From contig NZ_SJSY01000073.1 of assembly GCF_004352915.1 (NCBI RefSeq), positions 248,001-312,000 on the forward strand: DNA of 64,000 bases. The letters run 5' to 3'. How positions within the stretch are numbered: the first letter of the stretch is position 1; every line of letters begins with the position of its first letter. The notes under the pieces are model-generated. The model was given only the letters and a program-made list of their open reading frames with translations, had not been told where the DNA came from and did no database searches. A program made the position numbers and the translations under genes. Positions 43,669 to 52,575 of the stretch are shown piece after piece. The DNA is from Flavobacterium zhairuonense (GTDB lineage: Bacteria; Bacteroidota; Bacteroidia; Flavobacteriales; Flavobacteriaceae).

Positions 43669-44406
43669 ATGAGTAAAAAATTAGCAATTGTAACCGGAGG
43701 AAATTCGGGTTTAGGATTTGCAACAGCAAAAAAACTTTGTGATAACGGAATCACAACTTACATAATAGGAAGATCAAAAGAAAAAACAGAAGATGCTTGC
43801 AAGGAAATTGGCGAAAATGCTATTCCGGTAATCTTCGATTTGAATGATTTGGCCGGAATTCCTGCCATGATTGAAAGCATCACAAAGGATAATCCGATTG
43901 ATATTTTGGTAAACAATGCGGGAATCAATCTGAAAAAAGAATTTTTAGACGTTACCGATGAAGATTTCCTATCGATAATTCACACGAATCTTTTGAGTGT
44001 TTTTGCAGTAAGCAAAGCAGTTGTAAAAAACATGAAAGAAAACGGCGCAGGAAGTATTGTAAACATCAGCTCGATGGCATCGCAATATGGAATTCCGAAA
44101 GTAATTGCTTATTCAGCAAGCAAAGGTGCGATCGAATCGATGACGCGTGCTATGGCAGTAGAACTAGCGCCATTCGGAATTCGCGTAAATTGTGTTGCTC
44201 CTGGTTTTATCAAAACGAAGATGTCGGCTAAAGCTTTGGACAGTGATCCAGAAAGAAAAAATAAAGTATTAGGAAGAACACCAATGGGCTTTTTGGGAGA
44301 ACCTTCGGATATTGCAGATGCGGTTTATTATTTCGCTTTAAGCGAATCAAAATACACAACCGGAACTATTTTGCCTGTTGATGGCGGGAATAGTATCGGT
44401 TTTTAA
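43669..44406 (+). CDS. SDR family oxidoreductase, probable D-mannonate oxidoreductase (UxuB-type role)
   Basis: A 245-residue classical short-chain dehydrogenase with cofactor motif TGGNSGLG (residues 8-15), NNAG near 87, a catalytic serine in NISSMAS and YSASK. It lies directly before the mannonate dehydratase gene. In that context it most likely reduces fructuronate to mannonate, as SDR-type mannonate oxidoreductases do in Bacteroidota. The substrate assignment rests on neighbourhood only; other sugar-acid or gluconate reductases look alike. Confidence 0.82.
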   Translation: MSKKLAIVTGGNSGLGFATAKKLCDNGITTYIIGRSKEKTEDACKEIGENAIPVIFDLNDLAGIPAMIESITKDNPIDILVNNAGINLKKEFLDVTDEDFLSIIHTNLLSVFAVSKAVVKNMKENGAGSIVNISSMASQYGIPKVIAYSASKGAIESMTRAMAVELAPFGIRVNCVAPGFIKTKMSAKALDSDPERKNKVLGRTPMGFLGEPSDIADAVYYFALSESKYTTGTILPVDGGNSIGF

Positions 44407-44420
44407 TTTTTAAATATTTT

Positions 44421-44557
44421 AAACACATAGAAACATAGATTTATATTTAATTCAAAAAAGATTAAAGAAAGAAACTAGTTTCTCACACATAGCTATGTGT
44501 ATTAATGCAAGTGAAACGCCTTTTTTAGACAAAGAAAAACTATGTTTCTATGTGTTT
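44421..44557. repeat. Inverted-repeat element between SDR and uxuA
   Basis: aaacacatagaaacatag (44421-44438) and its perfect inverse (44540-44557). In the middle the exact palindrome cacatagctatgtg (44486-44499) and gtttc/gaaac pairs add an inner hairpin. Confidence 0.8.
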
Positions 44558-44573
44558 ATAAAAAACAGTCAGT

Positions 44574-45746
44574 ATGACAAAAATGCAACAAACAATGCGT
44601 TGGTTTGGACCTCAGGACAACGTTACTTTATTAGATATCAAACAAGCTGGAGCAACCGGAATTGTAACCGCTTTGCATCATATTCCAGTTGGAGAAATCT
44701 GGACAATTGACGAGATTAAAGAAAGACAGCAAATCATTAAAAATGCTGGATTGGAATGGTCGGTTGTAGAAAGTCTTCCGGTTCATGAAGAAATAAAACG
44801 TGCTTCTGGAAATTATCTTCAGTACATTGAAAATTATAAAATCAGTTTAAAGAATCTGGCAGATTGTGGAATCAAAATCATTACTTATAATTTCATGCCG
44901 ATTCTGGATTGGGTGAGAACGAATCACAATTTTATAAACGTTGATGAAAGTAAAGCTTTACTGTATAATCAGGATGCATTTACCTATTTTGATGTTTTTC
45001 TTTTGAAAAGACCGAATTCGGAAAATGATTATTCAGATGCTGAAAAAGAAAAAGCGTTGCAATTTGGAAATCAATTATCTGAAGATGAAAAAGCATTATT
45101 GTTTAAAAATGTTTTATTAGGATTGCCAGGAAGTAAAATCAATTTTACAGCCGAACAAATTTTGGCGCTTTTAGAAAATTATGCCGATATCGACAATCAA
45201 AAACTAAGTGAAAACCTGATTTATTTTTTATCAGAAGTAACTCCGATTGCTGAGGTAAACGGACAAAAATTAGCGATTCATCCTGATGATCCGCCGTTTT
45301 CGGTTTTAGGTCTTCCGAGAATTGTTTCTACAGAAGCTGATTTAAAGGCGATTTTTGATGAGGTTCCTTCAAAAGCAAATGGATTATGTTATTGCACAGG
45401 TTCATTAAGCGCTGATCCAAAAAATAATCTGGAAAAAATAATTGATGATTACGGTGACCGAATTCACTTTTTGCATCTGAGAAATACCATCCGCGAAAGT
45501 GAAACTATTTTCAGAGAATCAGAGCATTTGTATGGCGATGCGAATATGCCTGTTATCGTCGAAAAACTTTTGTTGTTGATGAATAAAACAAAAGTGAGTC
45601 TCCCAATGCGTCCAGATCACGGTTTTTTGCATAGAGTTGATGAAACTACGGAGACTTATCCAGGTTATTCATTGACAGGACGATTAAAAGGTTTGGCGGA
45701 ATTAAGAGGTTTGGAAATGGGAATTGCTTATAAATTGAATTTGTAA
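44574..45746 (+). CDS. uxuA: Mannonate dehydratase
   Basis: A 390-residue cytoplasmic enzyme with the UxuA start MRWFGPQDNVTLLDIKQAGATGIVTALHHIP (split across residues 8-40) and the metal-site regions CYCTGSL and HLRNT. The C-terminal MRPDHGFLHR and YSLTGRLKGLAELRGLE are diagnostic. It dehydrates D-mannonate to 2-keto-3-deoxygluconate in glucuronate breakdown. Glucuronate isomerase and KDG kinase/aldolase are not in the window and must be elsewhere. Confidence 0.95.
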   Translation: MTKMQQTMRWFGPQDNVTLLDIKQAGATGIVTALHHIPVGEIWTIDEIKERQQIIKNAGLEWSVVESLPVHEEIKRASGNYLQYIENYKISLKNLADCGIKIITYNFMPILDWVRTNHNFINVDESKALLYNQDAFTYFDVFLLKRPNSENDYSDAEKEKALQFGNQLSEDEKALLFKNVLLGLPGSKINFTAEQILALLENYADIDNQKLSENLIYFLSEVTPIAEVNGQKLAIHPDDPPFSVLGLPRIVSTEADLKAIFDEVPSKANGLCYCTGSLSADPKNNLEKIIDDYGDRIHFLHLRNTIRESETIFRESEHLYGDANMPVIVEKLLLLMNKTKVSLPMRPDHGFLHRVDETTETYPGYSLTGRLKGLAELRGLEMGIAYKLNL

Positions 45747-45760
45747 ATATTTTTCGTGTT

Positions 45761-45792
45761 AGACCGACAGGTTTTAAAAACCTGTCAGGTCT
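45761..45792. repeat. Hairpin repeat after uxuA
   Basis: agaccgacaggttt and aaacctgtcaggtct form a long stem with one bulge. Such hairpins recur between genes in flavobacteria. It may terminate uxuA transcription. Confidence 0.7.
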
Positions 45793-45818
45793 TCGATGAG
45801 AAAATAAGCGTTTTGTTT

Positions 45819-45919
45819 GTCATTCCGAGGAACGAGGAATCTCCACAAGAAGCTCGACAAAGCTTGACGACGCTCTATGCGGAATTACTAGTGTGATTTC
45901 TCCCTTCGGTCGAAATGAC
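45819..45919. repeat. 'gtcattccgaggaacgagg' repeat, degenerate copy
   Basis: The left arm (45819-45844) equals the left arm of the element at 48574. The right arm (45893-45919) is only a partial inverse (gtgatttctcc to cgaaatgac). An apparent GTG start of the GH115 reading frame lies inside the right arm and is best ignored. Confidence 0.75.
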
Positions 45920-45952
45920 AAAGCAAATGCAAAAAAAAGAAAATATGATTCT

Positions 45953-48547
45953 ATGTGCTTAAAAATTAAAACTTCATACATAATTCTACTGCTTTTCCTA
46001 ATCGGATTAAGCGCAAATTCGTATGCCATAAATCCTGAGAAATATGTAGTAAATCAAGCTTCTGCAGAAAATTTTCCTTTGGTTTCAAAAGGAAAAATTG
46101 CTTCGATTTTGGTTGACGATAAAGATTATGCAGGAGTTTTAAAAGTCACAGGACATTTAGAAAATGATATTTTCAAAGTTTCAGATTTGCATCCAAAACA
46201 GATTAAAACTATTTCTGAAGCCGAAGATTTTGTTGTCATAATTGGGACTTTAGGAAAAAGCGAAATCATTGATCAATTAGCCAAAGAAGGAAAAATTGAT
46301 GCGAATCAGCTTCAGGGGAAATGGGAAAAATTTACGACCCAAATTGTTGAAAATCCGTTTAAAGGAATAAAAAAAGCCTTGGTAATTGCAGGTTCAGATA
46401 AACGAGGAACGATTTACGGAATTTATGATTTGTCTAGTCAAATTGGAATTTCGCCATGGTATTTTTGGGCGGATGTTCCAATTAAAAAACAATCAGAATT
46501 GCATGTTTTGCCCGGAATTCATTCACAAGGAGAACCAAAAGTAAAATATCGCGGTATTTTTATAAATGATGAAGCACCAGCATTAACAGGCTGGGCTTTC
46601 GAAAAATTCGGCGGATTCAATTCGAAGTTTTATGACAACGTTTTTGAATTAATTCTGCGAATGAAAGGCAATTATTTGTGGCCGGCAATGTGGGGAAGAA
46701 TGTTTTATGTGGATGATCCGCAGAATGCTGTTTTGGCTGATGAATATGGAATTGTGATGGGGACTTCGCATCACGAACCCTTAACAAGAGCGCATGCGGA
46801 ATGGGGAAAAGAAAAAGGGAAATGGGATTTTAATACCAATTCAGAAACCTTGATTAATTTCTGGAAAGACGGAATTAAACGAATGGGAAATAAAGAAACC
46901 ATTGTGACCATTGGAATGCGAGGCGACGGTGACGAACCTATGACGCAAGGAACTGCAATTGGGCTTTTGGAAAATATCGTAAAAACACAGCGAAATATTA
47001 TTCAGGAAGTTACTAAAAAACCAATTGAAGAAACGCCTCAAATGTGGGCGCTTTATAAAGAAGTTCAGGATTATTACGACAAAGGAATGACCGTGCCCGA
47101 TGATGTAACGCTTTTATTGTGCGATGATAATTGGGGAAATATTAGAAAACTGCCAGAATTAAATGCTAAGCCAAGAAAAGGCGGTTACGGAATTTATTAT
47201 CATTATGATTACGTAGGTGGACCGCGAAATTATAAATGGATCAACACCAATCAAATTGAGCGTACGTGGGAACAAATGGACTTGGCGTATCAACACGGCG
47301 TTGATAAAATTTGGATCGTAAATGTGGGCGATATAAAACCAATGGAATTTCCGATTGAGTTTTTCCTTGATATGGCTTGGAATCCTGAAAACTTCAACGC
47401 TGGAAATTTGCAAGATTATTATGTGAATTGGGCAAAAGAGAATTTTGGAAATCAATTTACAGGAGAAATTGCGGAGATTTTAAAATTGTATACCAAATAT
47501 AATGCGCGCAGAAAACCTGAATTATTAGATGCTAAAACTTATAGTATTACCAATTATAATGAAGCAGAAAGCGTTTTAGCAGATTATCAGAAATTGGTTG
47601 AAAAAGTAAATTATATTAACGAAAAATTGAAGCCAGAATATAAAGATGCTTATTATCAGTTGGTTTTGTTTCCGGTTTTGGCAAGTGCCAATTTAAATGA
47701 ATTGTATGTTGCAACGGCCAAAAATCATTTATACGCAGAGCAGGGAAGAGCTTCGGCAAATGATTATGCTGAAAAAGTAAAAATGTTATTCGAAAAAGAT
47801 AGTCTGTTGACGAACTATTATCATACTAAAGTCGCGAACGGTAAATGGAATTATATGATGTCGCAGACGCATATTGGCTATACAAATTGGCAACAGCCGG
47901 ATAAAAATGTAATTCCGAAAACGAAAACAGTTGAGGTTTCAAATAAAACCGAAGCAAAAATTTCTGCGAAAGCTGAAACATCCAATAATAAAAATAGAAA
48001 TCTAGATCATGTTCGTGGTTTTGTTGAGGATAACGGTTACATTTCGATAGAAAGTAAAAATTATTCTAAAGCAATAAATGCCGATGGTGCAAAATGGACG
48101 ACAATTCCAAATCTTGGAAAAACAGATTCTGGAGTGACGTTAAAACCTTCGAACATCAAGCCAATTGAAATTTCGGAACAATCGCCAAGACTAGAATATG
48201 ATGTTCATTTTTTCAGCAAAGGAAATGTGAAAGTAAAGGCCTATTTTTCGCCGACAATTAATTTTAAAATCGGAGACGGATTGAAATATGGAATTGCTTT
48301 TGATTCGGAAAAACCACAAATCATGAACCTCAATGCAGATTCTTCAGAAAAAGCTTGGGCAGAATCGGTTGCGAATAATATTAAAATAATAACATCGGAA
48401 CATCAAATTGAAAAATCTGGAAATCATATCCTTAAATTTTACGGAATTGATCCGGCTTTAGTACTTCAAAAAATTGTAATTGAAACAGAAGAAGGAAAAG
48501 TTTTGGAGTCATATTTAGGACCGCCGGAGAGTTTTAGGAAGGAATAA
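45953..48547 (+). CDS. GH115 xylan alpha-glucuronidase
   Basis: I choose the ATG at 45953 because it begins a good signal peptide (MCLKIKTSYIILLLF, cleaved after SYA). The longer frame from 45893 begins inside a repeat. The 864-residue product has the GH115 layout: N-terminal domain (30-150), catalytic barrel (KYRGIFINDEAPALTGWAFEKFGG, GNYLWPAMWG, YYHYDYVGGP), helical domain, and C-terminal beta domain (about 690-860). GH115 removes methylglucuronic acid from internal residues of the xylan chain, complementing GH67. Confidence 0.92.
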   Translation: MCLKIKTSYIILLLFLIGLSANSYAINPEKYVVNQASAENFPLVSKGKIASILVDDKDYAGVLKVTGHLENDIFKVSDLHPKQIKTISEAEDFVVIIGTLGKSEIIDQLAKEGKIDANQLQGKWEKFTTQIVENPFKGIKKALVIAGSDKRGTIYGIYDLSSQIGISPWYFWADVPIKKQSELHVLPGIHSQGEPKVKYRGIFINDEAPALTGWAFEKFGGFNSKFYDNVFELILRMKGNYLWPAMWGRMFYVDDPQNAVLADEYGIVMGTSHHEPLTRAHAEWGKEKGKWDFNTNSETLINFWKDGIKRMGNKETIVTIGMRGDGDEPMTQGTAIGLLENIVKTQRNIIQEVTKKPIEETPQMWALYKEVQDYYDKGMTVPDDVTLLLCDDNWGNIRKLPELNAKPRKGGYGIYYHYDYVGGPRNYKWINTNQIERTWEQMDLAYQHGVDKIWIVNVGDIKPMEFPIEFFLDMAWNPENFNAGNLQDYYVNWAKENFGNQFTGEIAEILKLYTKYNARRKPELLDAKTYSITNYNEAESVLADYQKLVEKVNYINEKLKPEYKDAYYQLVLFPVLASANLNELYVATAKNHLYAEQGRASANDYAEKVKMLFEKDSLLTNYYHTKVANGKWNYMMSQTHIGYTNWQQPDKNVIPKTKTVEVSNKTEAKISAKAETSNNKNRNLDHVRGFVEDNGYISIESKNYSKAINADGAKWTTIPNLGKTDSGVTLKPSNIKPIEISEQSPRLEYDVHFFSKGNVKVKAYFSPTINFKIGDGLKYGIAFDSEKPQIMNLNADSSEKAWAESVANNIKIITSEHQIEKSGNHILKFYGIDPALVLQKIVIETEEGKVLESYLGPPESFRKE

Positions 48548-48573
48548 AATAAAGGAGATAATCCGTGCTGTTT

Positions 48574-48669
48574 GTCATTCCGAGGAACGAGGAATCTCCG
48601 CAAGAGACTCTACAAAGTTGATCCAGCACGCGGAGCTACTTACGGAGATTCCTCGTTCCTCGGAATGAC
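48574..48669. repeat. 'gtcattccgaggaacgagg' repeat, intact copy
   Basis: Perfect 27-bp inverted arms (48574-48600 and 48643-48669) around a 42-base centre containing gtgctg/cagcac-like pairs. It lies between the GH115 and GH10 genes. A degenerate copy is 2.7 kb upstream at 45819. Confidence 0.87.
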
Positions 48670-48729
48670 AAGATTAAGGATGATTTCCAAGAGATAAAAA
48701 AAAACGATTAACTATTAAAACCACAAAAT

Positions 48730-49839
48730 ATGAAATTTATTAACCCTTATGTGTTTGCCGTCGCAACTTTAGTGATGGTAAGCTGTTCTTCTAAAAAAGA
48801 AGTTCTGACATTAAAAGATGCTTACAAAGACGATTTCTACATTGGAACGGCGTTAAGCGCAGATCAAATTCAAGAAAAGAATACAAAAGAAGACTCGTTG
48901 ATTCGTAAAGAATTTAATGCCATTACAGCAGAAAATATCATGAAATCAATGTTCACACATCCGGAAAAGGATAAGTACGATTTTACATTAGCGGACAAAT
49001 TTGTGGCATACGGCGAAAAAAACAAAATGTTTATTCATGGACATACTTTGATTTGGCACAGCCAATTAGCGCCTTGGATGGAAAAAATAAAAGATAGTAC
49101 CGAGATGAAAGCGTTTATGCAAGATCATATCACGACAATTGTTTCTAAATACAAAGGAAGAGTGAAGTCGTGGGACGTTGTTAATGAAGCTTTAAACGAT
49201 GATGGAACTTTAAGAAAATCGGTTTTTTTGAATACACTTGGAGAACAATATTTAGTTGACGCTTTCAAACAGGCAGCAAAAGCAGATCCAAAAGCTGATT
49301 TGTATTACAACGATTATAATATTGAAGAACCAGCAAAAAGAGCCGGTGCGATCGCTTTAATCAAAAAAATAAAAGCTGCGGGCGGAAAAGTTGATGGCGT
49401 TGGTATTCAAGGACATTGGCGTTTAGCAAGTCCGTCGATAGAAGAAATCGAAAAAAGTATTTTGGAATATTCGGCTTTAGGAATAAAAGTGGCTTTTACA
49501 GAATTGGATATTACGGTTTTACCAAATCCGTGGGATTTAAAAGGAGCCGATGTGAATCAGAAATTTGAAGGAAACGACAAAATGAATCCGTATCCAAAAG
49601 CATTGCCAGATTCTATTCAGAATAAATTGGCAGAACGTTATGCTTCTATTTTCAAGTTGTTTTTAAAGCATAAAGACAAAATAAGCAGAGTTACTTTTTG
49701 GGGCGTTCACGATGGACAATCATGGTTAAATGACTGGCCTATAAAAGGAAGAACAAATTATCCGTTGCCTTTTGATGCTCACTTAAAACACAAAAAAGTG
49801 TACGATAGTATTCTGCAGCTTAAAGAGAAAAAAGAATAG
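48730..49839 (+). CDS. GH10 endo-1,4-beta-xylanase (lipoprotein)
   Basis: A 369-residue single-domain enzyme with an SPII signal (lipobox VMVSC, residues 15-19), so probably membrane-anchored. The GH10 barrel has the acid/base E153 in DVVNEALND and the nucleophile E258 in FTELDITVLP, plus the substrate-side motif HGHTLIWHSQ. It cleaves the xylan backbone internally. It follows GH115 across a repeat element and precedes the transporter. Confidence 0.95.
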   Translation: MKFINPYVFAVATLVMVSCSSKKEVLTLKDAYKDDFYIGTALSADQIQEKNTKEDSLIRKEFNAITAENIMKSMFTHPEKDKYDFTLADKFVAYGEKNKMFIHGHTLIWHSQLAPWMEKIKDSTEMKAFMQDHITTIVSKYKGRVKSWDVVNEALNDDGTLRKSVFLNTLGEQYLVDAFKQAAKADPKADLYYNDYNIEEPAKRAGAIALIKKIKAAGGKVDGVGIQGHWRLASPSIEEIEKSILEYSALGIKVAFTELDITVLPNPWDLKGADVNQKFEGNDKMNPYPKALPDSIQNKLAERYASIFKLFLKHKDKISRVTFWGVHDGQSWLNDWPIKGRTNYPLPFDAHLKHKKVYDSILQLKEKKE

Positions 49840-49911
49840 AAAAGAGTGCGAATTCTATTTATTGAGAATGCCCATAAACTGTTTTTGTGAAAATTATGCA
49901 ATAAAGCAAAG

Positions 49912-49959
49912 TAAATTTGCATGGTATATTTTTTTTACTAAATTTACACAACCGATTGC
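49912..49959 (+). promoter_or_regulatory. Possible promoter box and LacI-type operator-like site upstream of the sugar transporter (site B)
   Basis: acaaccgattgc (49948-49959) matches site A at 11 of 12 positions. A -7-like box taaatttg (49912-49919) lies 28 bases upstream, so a bound repressor would block transcript elongation. I see no well-spaced TTG for that box, so the promoter part is tentative. Confidence 0.5.
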
Positions 49960-50061
49960 TTAAGCAGAAACCTTTTGAAATCAGTGCAAGAGCTAACTAA
50001 AAGAATCAAGATTTTGTAAGTATTGATTTTAAAACTAACCAAAAATAACCACGAACCAATA

Positions 50062-51495
50062 ATGAATTTTAACTCCCAAAAATTATCCATAAAAGAAAAA
50101 ATTGGATACAGCTTAGGTGATCTTGCCGCAAATTTGGTCTTTCAGACTCTTATGACTTATCTGGCGTATTTTTATACTGATATTTACGGATTATCGCCAG
50201 CACATTCGTCAATAATAATGTTGGTTGTCGGTTTAATTGCGGCGTTTATTTTTAATCCAATTATTGGTGTTTTGGCCGACAGAACAACTAGTAAATGGGG
50301 AAAATTCAGACCTTGGATTTTATGGACCGCTGTACCGCTTGGCGTAATCGCATTGTTGGCTTTTACCACACCCAATTTCTCGTACCAAGGAAAAGTAATT
50401 TATGCAGTTGTAACGTATAGTTTATTGTTGCTTTTGTATGCAGGAAATAATTTGCCATATTCTGCCTTAAGCGGTGTAATTACGGGTGATATGGGCGAGC
50501 GAAACAGTATGTCTTCGTACCGTTTTGTAGCTGTTATGTTTGCGCAGTTTTTTGTTCAGGTTTTTATGCTTGGCATTATAAAAAGTGCTGGAAATGGAGA
50601 TAAAGCTGTTGGTATTGAAAAAGTGATGACCGTTTTAGCAATTGTTGGAACCATTATGCTTTTGATTACTTTTTTCACTACAAAAGAACGCATTGTTCCA
50701 AAACCAGAACAAAAATCAAGTGTAAAAGAAGATTTAAGCGATTTGGTAAAAAACCGACCATGGGTAATCATGCTTTCGCTTACGACTTTGGTTTTTGTTA
50801 CCTTGGCAATGAAAGGCGGATCGTATGTATATTATTTTGAAAATTATGTTGATAAGGAGCAATTAGCCATTTTTATTCAGCCTATTTTAGATACTTTGTC
50901 GAAAATCGGATTGAATCATTTTGGGAATGATCCTGTTTCAGCCGGATTCGGATTGTTTAATGCCGGCGGTATTATCTTTATGATCGTCGGAATTACGCTT
51001 TCGAAAAGCCTTGCAGATAAATACGGAAAGCGAAATGTGTTTGGTTTGTTTTTATTCATTTCGACACTTTTCATCATCGCTTTTTATTTCTTTCCGTCAA
51101 CCTCAATTGGCTTTATATTTTTCTCCCAAATTCTGCACGGATTTTTCTACGGAATCACAATCCCAATTCTTTGGGCCATGATCGCCGATGTTGCCGATTA
51201 TTCAGAATGGTTGAATAACCGCCGTGCAACTGCTATTATTTTCTCGGCAATGATGGTTGGTTTAAAAGCTGGTTTGAGTATTGGAGGCGCTTTAACCACT
51301 TCATTATTAGGATATTTTAATTATGTGCCAAATGCAGGACAACAAACAGATATAGCTATAAACGGAATAAAATTGCTTGTGAGTATTTTTCCGGCAATAC
51401 CTTTCCTGATTGGTGTTGGATTATTGTTTTTCTACAAAATTGACAAGAAAATGGAAGTGCAGATTGAATCTGATTTAAAAGAAAGAAGAGTTTAA
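50062..51495 (+). CDS. GPH-family (glycoside-pentoside-hexuronide) sugar:cation symporter
   Basis: I choose the ATG at 50062 (477 residues) over a TTG at 50023. It has twelve membrane helices with the family start KLSIKEKIGYSLGDLAANLVFQ (split over residues 6-28) and the loop motif ADRTTSKWGKFRPWILW. It probably takes up xylose, xylo-oligosaccharides or glucuronosyl-xylosides across the inner membrane. It is the first gene of a tight unit with the two GH43 genes (28 and 29 base gaps). Confidence 0.9.
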   Translation: MNFNSQKLSIKEKIGYSLGDLAANLVFQTLMTYLAYFYTDIYGLSPAHSSIIMLVVGLIAAFIFNPIIGVLADRTTSKWGKFRPWILWTAVPLGVIALLAFTTPNFSYQGKVIYAVVTYSLLLLLYAGNNLPYSALSGVITGDMGERNSMSSYRFVAVMFAQFFVQVFMLGIIKSAGNGDKAVGIEKVMTVLAIVGTIMLLITFFTTKERIVPKPEQKSSVKEDLSDLVKNRPWVIMLSLTTLVFVTLAMKGGSYVYYFENYVDKEQLAIFIQPILDTLSKIGLNHFGNDPVSAGFGLFNAGGIIFMIVGITLSKSLADKYGKRNVFGLFLFISTLFIIAFYFFPSTSIGFIFFSQILHGFFYGITIPILWAMIADVADYSEWLNNRRATAIIFSAMMVGLKAGLSIGGALTTSLLGYFNYVPNAGQQTDIAINGIKLLVSIFPAIPFLIGVGLLFFYKIDKKMEVQIESDLKERRV

Positions 51496-51523
51496 TGTAT
51501 TAAAAAAATTAAAAAAAGAGAAT

Positions 51524-52546
51524 ATGCCAGAAGATAGTATTGAAAACATTGACTTTGCAGCGTTAGATAGGCGCGCGATTTCAAATCCATTAGTAAATCA
51601 TATTTATACTGCCGATCCATCAGCACACGTTTTTAACGGCAAAATTTATATCTATCCATCGCACGACATCGACGCAGGGATTCCGTTTAATGACAATGGA
51701 GACCACTTTGGGATGGAGGATTATCACGTTATTTCAATGGATAATATCAATGCAGAAGCTGTAGATCATGGAGTGGCTTTGCACGTAGATGATGTCCCTT
51801 GGGCCGTAAGACAAATGTGGGCGCCAGATGCTACATGTAAAAACGGTAAATATTATTTGTATTTTCCAGCAAAGAATGAAGACGGAATTTTTCAGATTGG
51901 TGTTGCGATAAGTGATTCTCCAACTGGTCCTTTTAAGCCTGAAGAAAAAGCGATTAAAGGCAGTTATAGTATTGATCCAGCTGTTTTTGAAGATAATGAC
52001 GGCAAACACTATATTTATTTTGGAGGAATTTGGGGAGGCCAGCTTCAAAAATATAGAAATAATATATATGATAAAGGAAATGAAGAACCATCAGCAAATG
52101 AAAAAGCATTAGGCCCAATTGTGGCTAGGCTTACTGATGATATGCTGGAATTTGCAGAAGCTCCAAAAGAGATCAAGATTCTCGATGAAAACGGAAATAT
52201 GCTTCTTGCAGGTGATAACGATCGCCGCTTTTTTGAAGCTTCATGGGTTCATAAATACAACGGAAAATATTATTTCTCGTATTCAACAGGCGATACACAT
52301 TTCATTTGTTACGCCACTGGTGATAGTCCGTATGGGCCTTTTACATATCAGGGAAGAATTTTAAATCCTGTTGTAGGTTGGACTTCGCATCATTCGATTT
52401 GCGAAATTGAAAATGAGTGGTATTTGTTTTACCACGATTCGAGTTTGTCAAAAGGGGTAACGCATTTGCGATCTATAAAAGTGACTAAAATCAAATATAA
52501 TGAAGATGGGTCAATTGTAACAATAGATCCTTATAAAGAAGATTAA
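51524..52546 (+). CDS. GH43 family glycosidase, cytoplasmic type
   Basis: A 340-residue five-bladed propeller enzyme without a signal peptide. Catalytic residues are visible as the base aspartate in YTADPSAHVF, the pKa-modulating aspartate in SIDPAVFEDNDG, and the acid glutamate in FFEASWVHKYNG. It is a beta-xylosidase or alpha-arabinofuranosidase acting on imported oligosaccharides; sequence alone does not decide. Its position directly after the transporter supports intracellular action. Confidence 0.9.
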   Translation: MPEDSIENIDFAALDRRAISNPLVNHIYTADPSAHVFNGKIYIYPSHDIDAGIPFNDNGDHFGMEDYHVISMDNINAEAVDHGVALHVDDVPWAVRQMWAPDATCKNGKYYLYFPAKNEDGIFQIGVAISDSPTGPFKPEEKAIKGSYSIDPAVFEDNDGKHYIYFGGIWGGQLQKYRNNIYDKGNEEPSANEKALGPIVARLTDDMLEFAEAPKEIKILDENGNMLLAGDNDRRFFEASWVHKYNGKYYFSYSTGDTHFICYATGDSPYGPFTYQGRILNPVVGWTSHHSICEIENEWYLFYHDSSLSKGVTHLRSIKVTKIKYNEDGSIVTIDPYKED

Positions 52547-52575
52547 ACAGACGATTTTCAAAATTAATTCTGAAG

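Noticed and set aside
45893..45952. GTG start and 20-residue N-terminal extension of the GH115 gene
   Set aside because: It begins inside the right arm of a repeat element and would bury the signal peptide; the ATG at 45953 gives a normal signal sequence.
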